Positions 1 to 12,446 are shown, counted from the stretch's first letter. The stretch is DNA of 22,230 nt from Pleurobrachia bachei (GCA_000695325.1 AVPN01000388.1:9905-32134); one strand, 5' to 3'. Notes: a model not told the origin generated them from the sequence alone. A program made the numbers and translations.

Positions 1-1097
1 AAATCTGATGTTTTAACCACTTCCTGGGTGGTCCTCGGCAAGATTTCAAGTGCTGCAGTCCCGGCCTCTCTCTCTCTCTCAAGATCTTATAGTGATCTTG
101 ATTGATATACATTATATCTCAATCTGATATCTCAATGTCGCTCAATACTGCTATAATACTAAACGGTAGTTTTTCCTTTGTGTGATATCTCAACTCTCTC
201 AATCAATATGCAACCATTAGTGAGGTGCACACAAACAGACAGAAGGGAAGAAGAAGGACAAAACACCGGGGCCGAGGAGGGGGAGGCTAAAACACCCCGA
301 CATCACTGTTTCTCTTCCATCCCATCTCTCTGCAGTAGTCTCTTGGGCCTTGACACTGCTTTCCACGCTCAATTCAAGTCTCTCTGCAGTAGTCCCTCAG
401 CTCAGTGTTGCACTGAAAAAGAAGATAGAGATAGAGAGAGAAAGAGAGAATAATTTGCCGCAGAGAAGCCCAGAATAATCAAAAGTCACGACTTTCGACA
501 TTTGGATTATGTTTTTGGTATTGAGTAAAACTGCACCCTGCAAATTATGTACTTTTTTAAAAAGGACAGTTTTTACTCAATTTCAAAAAGTACAATTCTT
601 GTAGCAATAAGCAACCGGGACCAAACTTTGGGTAGTTAGTTATATTTTACTAATATACTGCTAGGAATTCCGAAATTGGTTGATAAATCACGTAGTTATG
701 GCGTACAACGTCGTGCAAAAAGTTGATTTTTACTGTTCTTGGTTATTTATGATGTTTTTAGTCGACAGGGGCTCTAATTGCGGGGTTCCCTAGTGCAACT
801 ATGCACTGCAAAGAGTAAATTAAGCACTGAATCGATCAATACATATACTGCATACTAAATTGATAGAAAAATGTGCCTTAAATCTAAACGGTTTAAAATA
901 TTTGTACGTGCCTTTTATTGTTTTATAAAAGTCAGATACAAGTACAGTGAGGTAGCCACCCCTATTGAGAGTGCTGTGAGGTAGCCACCCTTATTGAGAG
1001 TGCAGTGGGAGAGTGTGTCTAGATTTAGTTGAGCGCACCCTTCATATTATTTACTCGATATAATCACAACCATGATAATTACCACATCTCATTTCAG
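1..1097. other. Intronic or upstream sequence, no gene recognised
   Basis: I see no convincing exon here. The stretch has a short CT tract near 65-80, a GA-rich patch near 420-450, and a two-unit tandem repeat listed separately. An open frame at about 178-453 is low-complexity and has no recognisable domain. Because the first recognised exon (1098) starts with a split codon, at least one more coding exon must lie upstream. I did not find it here, so it is probably outside the window. Confidence 0.5.
947..1004 (+). repeat. Two-unit 29-bp direct repeat
   Basis: Two adjacent 29-bp units begin GTGAGGTAGCCACCC and differ at very few positions. The second is followed by a fragment of a third (GTGGGAGAG). 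It lies about 90 bp upstream of the WW exon, in presumed intron. No function is suggested. Confidence 0.8.
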
Positions 1098-1205
1098 GGC
1101 ACGCTGACCCACTACCAGTGGGGTGGAAACAATATTATGAACAAGGCAAGGCGGTATATCTCAACGAGCAAACAGGACAACGCAGCTACGTTGATCCTAG
1201 ACTTG
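1098..1205 (+). CDS. Exon encoding an atypical WW domain
   Basis: Acceptor ATTTCAG precedes 1098 and donor GTAAAC follows 1205; the exon runs from phase 1 to phase 1. It encodes DPLPVGWKQYY, then a strand with VYLN, then YVDPRL. The spacing is that of a WW domain: LPxGW start, aromatic middle strand, Asn, and DPRL end as in YAP and NEDD4-type domains. The second signature tryptophan, normally six residues before the closing L of W-x-DPRL-type ends, is a tyrosine (RSYVDPRL), so proline-ligand binding may be altered. KIBRA's second WW also lacks this tryptophan. The exon is unique in the window. Confidence 0.8.
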
Positions 1206-4200
1206 GTAAACCTTTGACAACATTTGACAGAAATTGACAGCATTTAACAGCAATTGACGGCATTTGACAGAAATTGAAATCTACAAACTACTGACTGGTC
1301 GCGTCTGACTGGACACAATACATTAATTATTGACACATTTATTGACACATAATTGAGGTATGAACTGACAAAGAAACCACATACTGTCGGCCAAAATAAT
1401 AAATGCACGGGAGCCCTATAGAAAGTCCACCGATACCCAGATTTTGGCCGATGGGCTTAACATTTTTAGGGCTGACTCCCCTCCCCAAATGTCAACCAAG
1501 TTTTTATTATTAATTTCAGGTCGTGTGAGTGTAAATGAGACATCTCCAGTCATTCCGAACATGCAGAATAACTTCCCTTCGAGGCTAAGTGGGAACCTTC
1601 GACCTAAAAATGTTAACCAAAACCGTCAGAGAAAAGGGTAAATTTATTTTTGGGTTGATTGTTTGTTTGCTATTATAATAATCACCCGTCAGCACATACA
1701 AAAACTACTCACGCCCTATTTTATTCGGTACGAACAATAGTTTCTTTGCACTATTTGCTCAAATTATGATATACTCAAACCACTTTTACTTAGTAGACCT
1801 AATGTTGGTAGGGAACTTGCAACTTGCTGGGAATTATATTTTGTCGATAAAACAAAGAAATTATAATACTTCCTGGAACTAGAGATGTCTTTTGATTAAG
1901 AAAGGAAGGGAGGGAGAGAGAGATATAAAGAAAGAGAGAGTAAATCGATGTTATGAGATAGGGGAAGTAATAATCGATGAACCAGAAAATATAATGTTTC
2001 CTTATTTCTCCGAAATTGGTTATCGCGGGGTATGAAATTGGTAACAACTTGTGCATAGTACTTGTCACAAGTAATTCAGAATTTTTCTGAATGTTTTCAA
2101 ATGATTAAAAACAGCAAGTACGGTATAAATTGTGCCTCCATCAAGTTAACGATAAATGTCATTTAAAATGTGACGTTTTATTGCCGATCGCTACACAGTT
2201 GAGAGATCTCACTGGGAAGTATCGAAGGACCTTGGCATTCTAGCGCAGAGTAAACAATATTGTAATCTCTCATGTTGTAACTTTTTAAAAAAGGGGAGAC
2301 ATTGAAAAATTACCTTTTATGGAAGTTTTGTCCGAGTTCGAGTGACCTTGACACGCGGTCATTACTCATTGTTTTCTTATCCGTGCAGCTAAATAAAATT
2401 CCATTCATTTCTCTCTTTAATTATTTTCCCTTTTTCTCTCATACTTTGTTCCAGCTTTTGTGCCGTTTTGTGAGCTCCCTTATCAGTAAAGTTTGCAAGC
2501 ATCTCTCCAATTGTAACACCCTGTGCTCACCTCGTGCTCACCTGTCATGAGTGGTAGCTTTTCTAACCGACTCAGAGTGAACAGTGATGAAAGAGTGACA
2601 AAGGGGGTATACCGTGAGGTACAGAGTGAGGTTGTGGACCTAGTGCGAGAACTGTTTGTTCATGCGAAGGAGGAAGATTCATTCCCCAAGAAATGGTCTG
2701 CTAGTTCAGCTTCCTGTTTCTGGGACAATCTGAAGTGTCCTAGTAAGAGTAAGATCAAGGGAGTGGGAAAACCTGAACTTGCTGAGTTTGCTGAGAAGGC
2801 TTGTCGCTTGCTAGTTGAGCGGTGTTACCCGGCGATTGACAAGTTGTCTATTGAAACTGAGGAGTGTGAGAGGAGAATCATCAACTGCCAAGAGGAGCTT
2901 ATCACCGCACAGCGATTGTTGGTCGAGGCACAGGACCGCTTAGTTAAGCGACAATGTGAGCTGTTGGAGAAGAGAGACGGTGAGATCATTGCCGTGCAGT
3001 CTACCGCTGAGAAGGAGAGGAAATCTTTTGCTGGTGTTCTCCAGAAAAACTGGGAGACTGCCCTAGCCCCGCAGCGGGTACGTCATGCTATTGCTGTAGC
3101 GACAGAGGACAGGTCGAGCAATGTTATTGTTCATGGTCTATTTGATGACCCGGCTGAGAATGATCAGGACCTTGAGAACGAAATGAAGCGAGTGTTTAAC
3201 TTTATGGGTTCGTGTATTACTGGTATTTGCAGTATGAAGCGACTTGGGAAATACAAGAATGACTCTGACCGGCCTGTAAAACTACGATTATGTGGTAAAG
3301 ACTTCCGAGATCAAGTTCTGTCCAGTAAGAAATCTCTGAAGAACTCTGAAAGGCACAAAAAGGGCTATATTTCCCCTGACCGTTCCCCGGAGGAGAGGGA
3401 GGAGAGGAGGAAGCTGGTGGTAGTGCTGAAGGAGAGGAAGGCGGCGGAGACGGGGAAGACCTTTGGGATTCGAGGTGGCAAGGTGGAGGAAGTGTGAGAG
3501 ACAGTGTGGGACTGCTGTGTTCGAGTTTCTGTGTTTACAAATTAAGTTAGGTTTTGAACTGGACTTTCGACCATCAGAGCACCGGACGTTTAATTTGGAC
3601 TAAGAACATTATTTTAATTTTATACGCTAGATATATTAGTAATGGTGAACCGCTCTGATTGTCGTGTAGCTAACTAGGTTTTTTTCTAGTAACCTATATG
3701 ATATGAGCGTGTATACAAATACGGATATTATTATTATTATCTCCTTCTATCCCCGAGGTTTCGTTTATAAAACCCTGGCACACGGAGAATAGCCATTCTT
3801 CTCTCTCTCTCTATCTCTACCTCTATCTCTCTCTCTCTCTCTCTCTCTCAATCTCTCTTTCTCTCTTTCTCTCTCTCTCTCTCTCTTTCTCTCACCGTCT
3901 CTTATGCGTCTCTTATGCGTCTCAATTCTGTCTTCAAAACACAAACAATCGTAAAGTCTGTTTGTCTTCTTTCTCAACTCTCTGTCACACACATTTCTTT
4001 TTTCTAGTCTGTTCGAATTTAAAGTACATCTGCTCAACGCAAGCTCTCGATTTCTCTCTTCCCTCTCTCTCTAGCTATCTATCTTTCTCTCTATCTTTCT
4101 CCCTCAATTTGCTCCAATCAAAAGATGCGTACGAGGGTGGGAAAATAATATTCTAACATCAAGATGTATATACAGCTGAGAGAGAAATAAGAAATAAGAA

Positions 4201-5919
4201 ATTGGGGCCCTACTGTATACAGAAAATAAGCACAACCTCCCCTCTCTTCCCATCTTCTCTGTCGTTTGTTCTCTTCGGAAGAGAATCTCTTCCGTGCTCT
4301 ATATTCGGAGCCGTGGATTTAAAGAATAATAGGGTATTTCTCAGAAATATAATTTATGAGAGTTAATTTCTTATAGGACTCCCGTCATACCCCAACTATT
4401 TCTCATAGGACTCCACTCAAACCCCCTCCCACTACAAAAGGGTGTATTTCTAACAGTTTACAGGACTCCCACTGGGTGTGCTAGGGGTGTAATTCCCAGT
4501 CCCATACTCTCTTCTTTTCATTATAATAGCTCTTCCTATTTCAGGCCGTTGACTCCCTTGCCGCCCCAGAACATCCACATGCGGTCTAGTAGCTTAGGGT
4601 CTGGGTATCATCGAGGGGGTGGTGGTGGTGGTGGTGCGCCTTATGAGATTCCACAGCATCAACCTGGCTTTGAAAATAGGGTTCACACAGGAGACCACAG
4701 GGTGAGTAACATTAATATAATATATTAATCAATTAATATTTACAGATTCAAATAATTACATCTTAATGATCTATCTATCTCCTAAATATATATTTGAAAC
4801 ATTGATTAAATATTGATTGGTTATCTTATTAATTTCTACCCGGATCAACTATATTAACCTCTCTGTATCCCTCTCTCTCTCAGTCGTCCCAGGGCCAGCT
4901 TGCCTCCCACCTGGACATCCAATGTTCCCTTGACTCTCCCCCACCAACTGCCCCCTCTTCAGACATGGGCCACTTCATGGGGGGACATCATCCCCCACAA
5001 CAACCTCCACATCATCCCTCCTCCTACAATAACCATCATACTCGATGTTTCTCTGAACCTTACGGTGAGTTTGTGTGTGTGGGATTATTGAGGGCGGGAA
5101 TTAGGGAATATTGTATAGTATTCATCACGATGTGATATATTATTGATAATGTAGATCATTAATTATCTAGTTAATTATCTTATCAATTATCTAATTAATT
5201 ATTTCACTAATTATTATTTGTTCCAGTGATGCCATCCCACCAAATGGACGAAGGAATGGACATTATGGGCACTGGGGGATACTCGGAATACGGGACAAGA
5301 GGTGAGTCAATTATACGGGACAAGAGGTGAGTCAATTATATGGGACAAGAGATGAGTGTTATGCTAATCAATCAAGGGGTAAGAGGTATTAGAGGTGAGT
5401 ACCAGGATCATACATGAATAATTACAGATCTACATCTGTCATCTGTTTAGCAACAGCAACTAACGTCACTGCAAACATACTATCTGGAGTAATTGTTGCT
5501 TCTCAGAATTTTAAAATCACCATATCCAATCTTTTGGAAGAGAAAATTCGAGAAGGGTTGAAGCTTTATGATTTTAGATTTGCTGTTTGTGCAGTGCTGC
5601 GCCCTGAAAAAAAGTAGCAGTGTGTCAACACAATCAGACATTTCGTCACGTATTGAGAGAGATAGAGAGAGGCAGAGAGAGAGAGAGATAGATAGAGAGA
5701 TAGAGAGGGAGGTAGAGAGGGAGAGATAGAGGGAGGGAGGGAGAGAGAGATAGAGGGATAGAGATAGAGAGGGAGAGATAGAGAGAGAGAGATAGAGAGA
5801 TAGAGGGAGGCAGAGAGGCAGAGATAGAGATAGAGAGGGAGAGATAGAGAGAGAGGCAGAGAGAGAGAGAGAGAGATAGAGATAGAGGGAGAGAGATAGA
5901 GAGATAGTCTAGAGAGATT

Positions 5920-5953
<34 letters not shown>

Positions 5954-6169
5954 TAGATAGAGATAGAGAGAGAGAGAGATAGAGAGAGGCAGAGAGAGAG
6001 ATAGATAGAGAGGGAGAGATAGAGGGAGATATATTGAGAGAGATAGAGAGAGGCAGAGAGAGAGATAGATAGAGATAGAGAGGGAGATAGAGAGAGGCAG
6101 AGAGGGAGAGAAAGAGAGAGAAAGAGAAAGAGAGAGAGATAGAGAGAGGCAGAGAGAGAGATAGATAGA

Positions 6170-6206
<37 letters not shown>

Positions 6207-7455
6207 TACTACTACCTCTACTCATACAGCGAGACTTGCAGTTTTGTGTGATACTTGAAACATATGCATTGCATTATATATCAAGCTAAATATTATGTTC
6301 TCCCCATCCGTTACGTTGTAAGGGGGAAGACCCTGCACTCTCACCCCTTACTCAGCAACCTTTACGCGGTGAAACAGGATCGAGCAATGGGGATTGGAAC
6401 GCTAATGGCTAATTATACTTATATGGGAATGTCCAATAGGATGCTAAGTTGTTAAGTTGCGAGGTGCCCCCTCTCTCTAGTGCTGAGAAGGGGGAGCAGA
6501 GTAGTGTCCCCTTCTGAGTAGTGTAGCAGAAGAGAAGTAATATACTTAGCTTTCAATGTATTCATTATTCAAGTTACTTTAAGCTGTATTTCTTCTACAG
6601 AAGAAATATAGCTAAGTGATATATTGAAAGCTATAAGTATTACTTCTCGTACACGACTCTCTCCCCTCACATTATGGGTCTTTAAAACCCTCTCTCCCTG
6701 CAGGGTGTAGTGGAGGAGCTCAATAAAGAGTGTGAACGGTTATACAGCAAAATATCGATTAGTGAAGCGACGATGGATAACCTTCTAGATGAGAGGAAGC
6801 TCCTTCAAAAAAGGTTTGATTGGACCATGCTTCACACCTCTTAGCTCATTAGTATAAGAGATTGGACTCTGCTTCACAGTTACACTGCACAGCTAGCTAG
6901 AGTGTTAAAACGCTCGAGTGTGGGATGCGTTAAAACTCTCTCAGTTTTTCATTAAAATGATCAGTTCTAGGAAGGTGTGCGTCAATTTGTACCTTCCCCG
7001 GAAGGAATGAATTTATGAGAAGCTATTCATCACCAAATATGTACTTTTCCCTTCTATTTTAGAGATGATTATTGGGTACAAATTAAAAGTTGCTTGAAGT
7101 TTCGCCACCATTTTCAATCAGATAATTTTTCTTTCAGTGTTCTCGACAGCGAGGAGCGATTATCAAGTCTGGTCGAGGCGAAAACATCACTGACAAAGGA
7201 GTTGGAAAAGACTAAGACGACTCTGAATGAGATCGCACAGGAACACTCCCATTTACTTTACCAGCAGGAAAAGAAGAACAATAGAAAGTGAGTGAGGATA
7301 GATCGAATGTTCCCTAGATGTACAACACTAACAGATCAAACTTGGGTAATGCCGGAAGAAAGCGATATTTCCCTCTTTCTCTCTCCCCCTCTCTCTCTCT
7401 CTCTCTCTCTATCTCTACCTCTATCTCTCTCTCTCTCTCTCTCTCTCAATCTCTC

Positions 7456-7491
<36 letters not shown>

Positions 7492-9764
7492 ACCGTCTCT
7501 TATGCGTCTCTTATCCGTCTCAATTCTGTCTTCAAAACACATACAATCGTAAAGTCTGTTTGTCTTCTTTCTCAACTCTCTGTCACACACATTTCTTTTT
7601 TCTAGTCTGTTCGAATTTAAAGTACATCTGCTCAACGCAAGCTCTCGATTTCTCTCTTCCCTCTCTCTCTAGCTATCTATCTTTCTCTCTATCTTTCTCC
7701 CTCAATTTGCTCCAATCAAAAGATGCGTACGAGGGTGGGAAAATAATATTCTAACATCAAGATGTATATACAGCTGAGAGAGAAATAAGAAATAAGAAAT
7801 TGGGGCCCTACTGTATACAGAAAATAAGCACAACCTCCCCTCTCTTCCCATCTTCTCTGTCGTTTGTTCTCTTCGGAAGAGAATCTCTTCCGTGCTCTAT
7901 ATTCGGAGCCGTGGATTTAAAGAATAATAGGGTATTTCTCAGAAATATAATTTATGAGAGTTAATTTCTTATAGGACTCCCGTCATACCCCAACTATTTC
8001 TCATAGGACTCCACTCAAACCCCCTCCCACTACAAAAGGGTGTATTTCTAACAGTTTACAGGACTCCCACTGGGTGTGCTAGGGATGTATTTCCCAGTCC
8101 CATACTCTCTTCTTTTCATTATAATAGCTCTTCCTATTTCAGGCCGTTGACTCCCTTGCCGCCCCAGAACATCCACATGCGGTCTAGTAGCTTAGGGTCT
8201 GGGTATCATCGAGGGGGTGGTGGTGGTGGTGGTGCGCCTTATGAGATTCCACAGCACCAACCGGGTTTTGAAAATAGGGTTCACACAGGAGACCACAGGG
8301 TGAGTTATATACATATTTACAGATCCAAATTACATCCTACTGATGACTGATCTATCGCCTAACTCTATCTTAAGCGACATATCCCTATATTAGAGGCACA
8401 GTTCTCAGTTCTATAATATTGAATAGTTATTAATTTTGAGTAATATCTACCCGGATATCATCAACTATAACCCTCTGTATCCCTCTCTCAGTCGTCCCAA
8501 GGCCAGCTTGCCTCCCACCTGGACATCCAATGTTCCCTTGACTCTCCCCCACCAACTGCCCCCTCTTCGGAAATGGGTCACTTCATGGGGGGACATCATC
8601 CACCTCAGCAACCTCCACACCATCCCTCCTCCTACAATAGCCATCATACTCGGTGTTTCTCCGAGCCTTACGGTGAGTGTGTGTGGGATTATTGAGGGAA
8701 TTAGGGAATATTGTATAGTATTCATCACGATGTGATATATTATTGATAATGTAGATCATTAATTATCTAGTTAATTATCTTATCAATTATCTAATTAATT
8801 ATTTCACTAATTATTATTTCCAGTGATGCCATCCCACCAAATGGACGAAGGAATGGACATTATGGGTACTGGGGGATATTCGGAATATGGGACAAGAGGT
8901 GAGTCAATTAATAGAGGCAAGAGGTGAGTCAATTGTATAATGGGACAAGAGGTGAGTCAATTATATAATGGGACAAGAGGTGAGTCAATTATATAATGGG
9001 ACAAGAGGTGAGTCAATTCTATAATGGGACAAGAGGTGAGTCAATTAATAGAGGCAAGAGGTGAGTCAATTATATAATGGGACAAGAGGTGAGTCAATTA
9101 TATGGGACAAGAGGTGAGTCAATTATATGGGACAAAAGATGAGTGTTATGCTAATCAATCAAGGGGTAAGAGGTATTAGAGGTGAGTACCAGGATCATAC
9201 ATGAATAATTACAGATCTACATCTGTCATCTGTTTAGCAACAGCAACTAACGTCACTGCAAACATACTATCTGGAGTAATTGTTGCTTCTCAGAATTTTA
9301 AAATCACCATATCCAATCTTTTGGAAGAGAAAATTCGAGAAGGGTTGAAGCTTTATGATTTTAGATTTGCTGTTTGTGCAGTGCTGCGCCCTGAAAAAAA
9401 GTAGCAGTGTGTCAACACAATCAGACGTTTCGTCACGTATTGAGAGAGATAGAGAGAGGCAGAGAGAGAGATAGATAGAGATAGAGAGGGAGAGATAGAG
9501 AGAGAGAGAGATAGAGAGAGGCAGAGAGAGATAGATAGAGAGGGAGAGATAGAGGGAGATATATTGAGAGAGATAGAGAGAGGCAGAGAGAGAGATAGAT
9601 AGAGATAGAGAGGGAGATAGAGAGAGGCAGAGAGAGAGATAGAGAGAGGCAGAGAGAGAGAGAGAGAGATAGATAGCGATAGAGAGAGAGAGATAGAGGG
9701 AGGTAGAGAGAGAGATAGAGAGAGATAGAGAGAGGCATAGATAGAGAGGGAGAGATAGAGGGAG

Positions 9765-9801
<37 letters not shown>

Positions 9802-12408
9802 TAGATAGATAGATAGAGAGGGAGAGATAGAGGGAGGTAGAGAGAGAGAGAGAGATAGAGAGAGGCATAGATAGAGAGGGAGAAATAGAGGGAGGTAGAG
9901 AGAGAGAGAGAGAGAGAGAGGGAGTCATAGAGAGGAAGTAAAAATCGAAAAATATTGAGCAATATAGGCGGGAAGGCAAAAGGTGTGCTAGCTCAGAATT
10001 GGTTAAATATTATATGAACGGCTTTTCCTGAGCCGACTGTATTCTCCCTCCCTCGAGGGGGATATAGAGACATAACAACTGGAAAATAAAGAGAAGAAGA
10101 GGGTGAAACGTCGTCGGCTCTGCTAGAAGGAGTATTAACCTTTAACTTAGTGTATTATATGTAATGAGATTTCAAGTGACAAAGGGGGTGGAAATGGGCA
10201 AGACCCTGCCGAGTGCCGAAAGATAATTGGTTGCACACTAAATTAGGATATATTTCCTTGTCATAATGTCATAAAGTGTGTCCTAGTCGGGGTTTTACAA
10301 TCAAGTTTATTTTCAGGGAATTTCGCAGCACCGAATGACTCTAGCAGGGGCCATACCTCGCCTCTTCCCGGCCATGTCACTCTCAACACACTTCGAGGTT
10401 AGTCAGGGGCCTCTTCCCGGCCATGTCACTCTCAACACACTTCGAGGTTAGTCAGGGGCCTCTTCCCGGCCATGTCACTCTCAACACACTTCGAGGTTAG
10501 TCAGGGGCCTCTTCCCGGCCATGTCACTCTCAACACACTTCGAGGTTAGTCAGGGGCCTCTTCCCGGCCATGTCACTCTCAACACACTTCGAGGTTAGTC
10601 AGGGGCCTCTTCCCGGCCATGTCACTCTCAACACACTTCGAGGTTAGTCAGGGGCCTCTTCCCGGCCATGTCACTCTCAACACACTTCGAGGTTAGTCAG
10701 GGGCCTCTTCCCGGCCATGTCACTCTCAACACACTTCGAGGTTAGTCAGGGGCCTCTTCCCGGCCATGTCACTCTCAACACACTTCGAGGTTAGTCAGGG
10801 GCCTCTTCCCGGCCATGTCACTCTCAACACACTTCGAGGTTAGTCAGGGGCCTCTTCCCGGCCATGTCACTCTCAACACACTTCGAGGTTAGTCAGGGGC
10901 CTCTTCCCGGCCATGTCACTCTCAACACACTTCGAGGTTAGTCAGGGGCCTCTTCCCGGCCATGTCACTCTCAACACACTTCGAGGTTAGTCAGGGGCCT
11001 CTTCCCGGCCATGTCACTCTCAACACACTTCGAGGTTAGTCAGGGGCCTCTTCCCGGCCATGTCACTCTCAACACACTTCGAGGTTAGTCAGGGGCCTCT
11101 TCCCGGCCATGTCACTCTCAACACACTTCGAGGTTAGTCAGGGGCCTCTTCCCGGCCATGTCACTCTCAACACACTTCGAGGTTAGTCAGGGGCCTCTTC
11201 CCGGCCATGTCACTCTCAACACACTTCGAGGTTAGTCAGGGGCCTCTTCCCGGCCATGTCACTCTCAACACACTTCGAGGTTAGTCAGGGGCCTCTTCCC
11301 GGCCATGTCACTCTCAACACACTTCGAGGTTAGTCAGGGGCCTCTTCCCGGCCATGTCACTCTCAACACACTTCGAGGTTAGTCAGGGGCCTCTTCCCGG
11401 CCATGTCACTCTCAACACACTTCGAGGTTAGTCAGGGGCCTCTTCCCGGCCATGTCACTCTCAACACACTTCGAGGTTAGTCAGGGGCCTCTTCCCGGCC
11501 ATGTCACTCTCAACACACTTCGAGGTTAGTCAGGGGCCTCTTCCCGGCCATGTCACTCTCAACACACTTCGAGGTTAGTCAGGGGCCTCTTCCCGGCCAT
11601 GTCACTCTCAACACACTTCGAGGTTAGTCAGGGGCCTCTTCCCGGCCATGTCACTCTCAACACACTTCGAGGTTAGTCAGGGGCCTCTTCCCGGCCATGT
11701 CACTCTCAACACACTTCGAGGTTAGTCAGGGGCCTCTTCCCGGCCATGTCACTCTCAACACACTTCGAGGTTAGTCAGGGGCCTCTTCCCGGCCATGTCA
11801 CTCTCAACACACTTCGAGGTTAGTCAGGGGCCTCTTCCCGGCCATGTCACTCTCAACACACTTCGAGGTTAGTCAGGGGCCTCTTCCCGGCCATGTCACT
11901 CTCAACACACTTCGAGGTTAGTCAGGGGCCTCTTCCCGGCCATGTCACTCTCAACACACTTCGAGGTTAGTCAGGGGCCTCTTCCCGGCCATGTCACTCT
12001 CAACACACTTCGAGGTTAGTCAGGGGCCTCTTCCCGGCCATGTCACTCTCAACACACTTCGAGGTTAGTCAGGGGCCTCTTCCCGGCCATGTCACTCTCA
12101 ACACACTTCGAGGTTAGTCAGGGGCCTCTTCACGGCCATGTCACTCTCGACACACTTCGAGGTTAGTCTGGGTCAAGGTAATTGAGGATGGCATACAACA
12201 TACATTGTACATAAATGTTTAAATTTCGAGGCTTGAGCGAGTCAGGTGTGACTATTGTTGAAAGACTTATCAGTCTCCGTTTTCAAGTGTACAAATGAAA
12301 TCACCTCTTTGGCAACAGTTTTATTATGTTTCGTTATTTGAGCGTCTCCATATTCTCATTGAACTGTCATTTATTCTCTCTCGCTCTCTCCCTCTCTCTC
12401 TCTCGCTC

Positions 12409-12446
<38 letters not shown>

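Larger units (their letters stand above)
3795..5640 (+). repeat. Cassette copy A (about 1.85 kb, exon-bearing duplication)
   Basis: This segment recurs at about 7390-9430. It runs from a CT tract (3797-3895), through about 650 bp of intron with only about four substitutions between copies, three exons, and about 290 bp of intron, to a GA/GATA-rich purine array. Homology ends inside the simple repeats on both sides. Copy A holds exons 4545-4701, 4884-5064 and 5227-5301. Confidence 0.93.
7390..9430 (+). repeat. Cassette copy B (exon-bearing duplication)
   Basis: Second copy of the 3795-5640 segment. The left boundary lies in a CT tract (about 7375-7490) and the right in a GA/GATA array. The extra length comes mainly from an expanded donor minisatellite at 8899-9138. 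The intron before exon a and the sequence after the donor array are about 99% identical to copy A. The intron between exons a and b is strongly divergent. Confidence 0.93.

Noticed and set aside
3765-4037. Arg/Glu-rich - strand frames over CT tracts (also 7336-7635 and 12367-12552)
   Set aside because: Simple-repeat translation, present only where CT tracts lie.
5414-5617. 67-codon frame identical in both cassettes (also 9201-9404)
   Set aside because: No clear acceptor in a matching phase and no domain. Identity reflects the general near-identity of this intron part, not coding constraint.
5566-6225. Ser/Leu-rich - strand frames over the GA arrays (also 9267-9979)
   Set aside because: By-product of (CT)n repeats.
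10362-12174. CRISPR-like array
   Set aside because: The 49-bp units are contiguous with no spacers, in a eukaryotic intron; this is a minisatellite.
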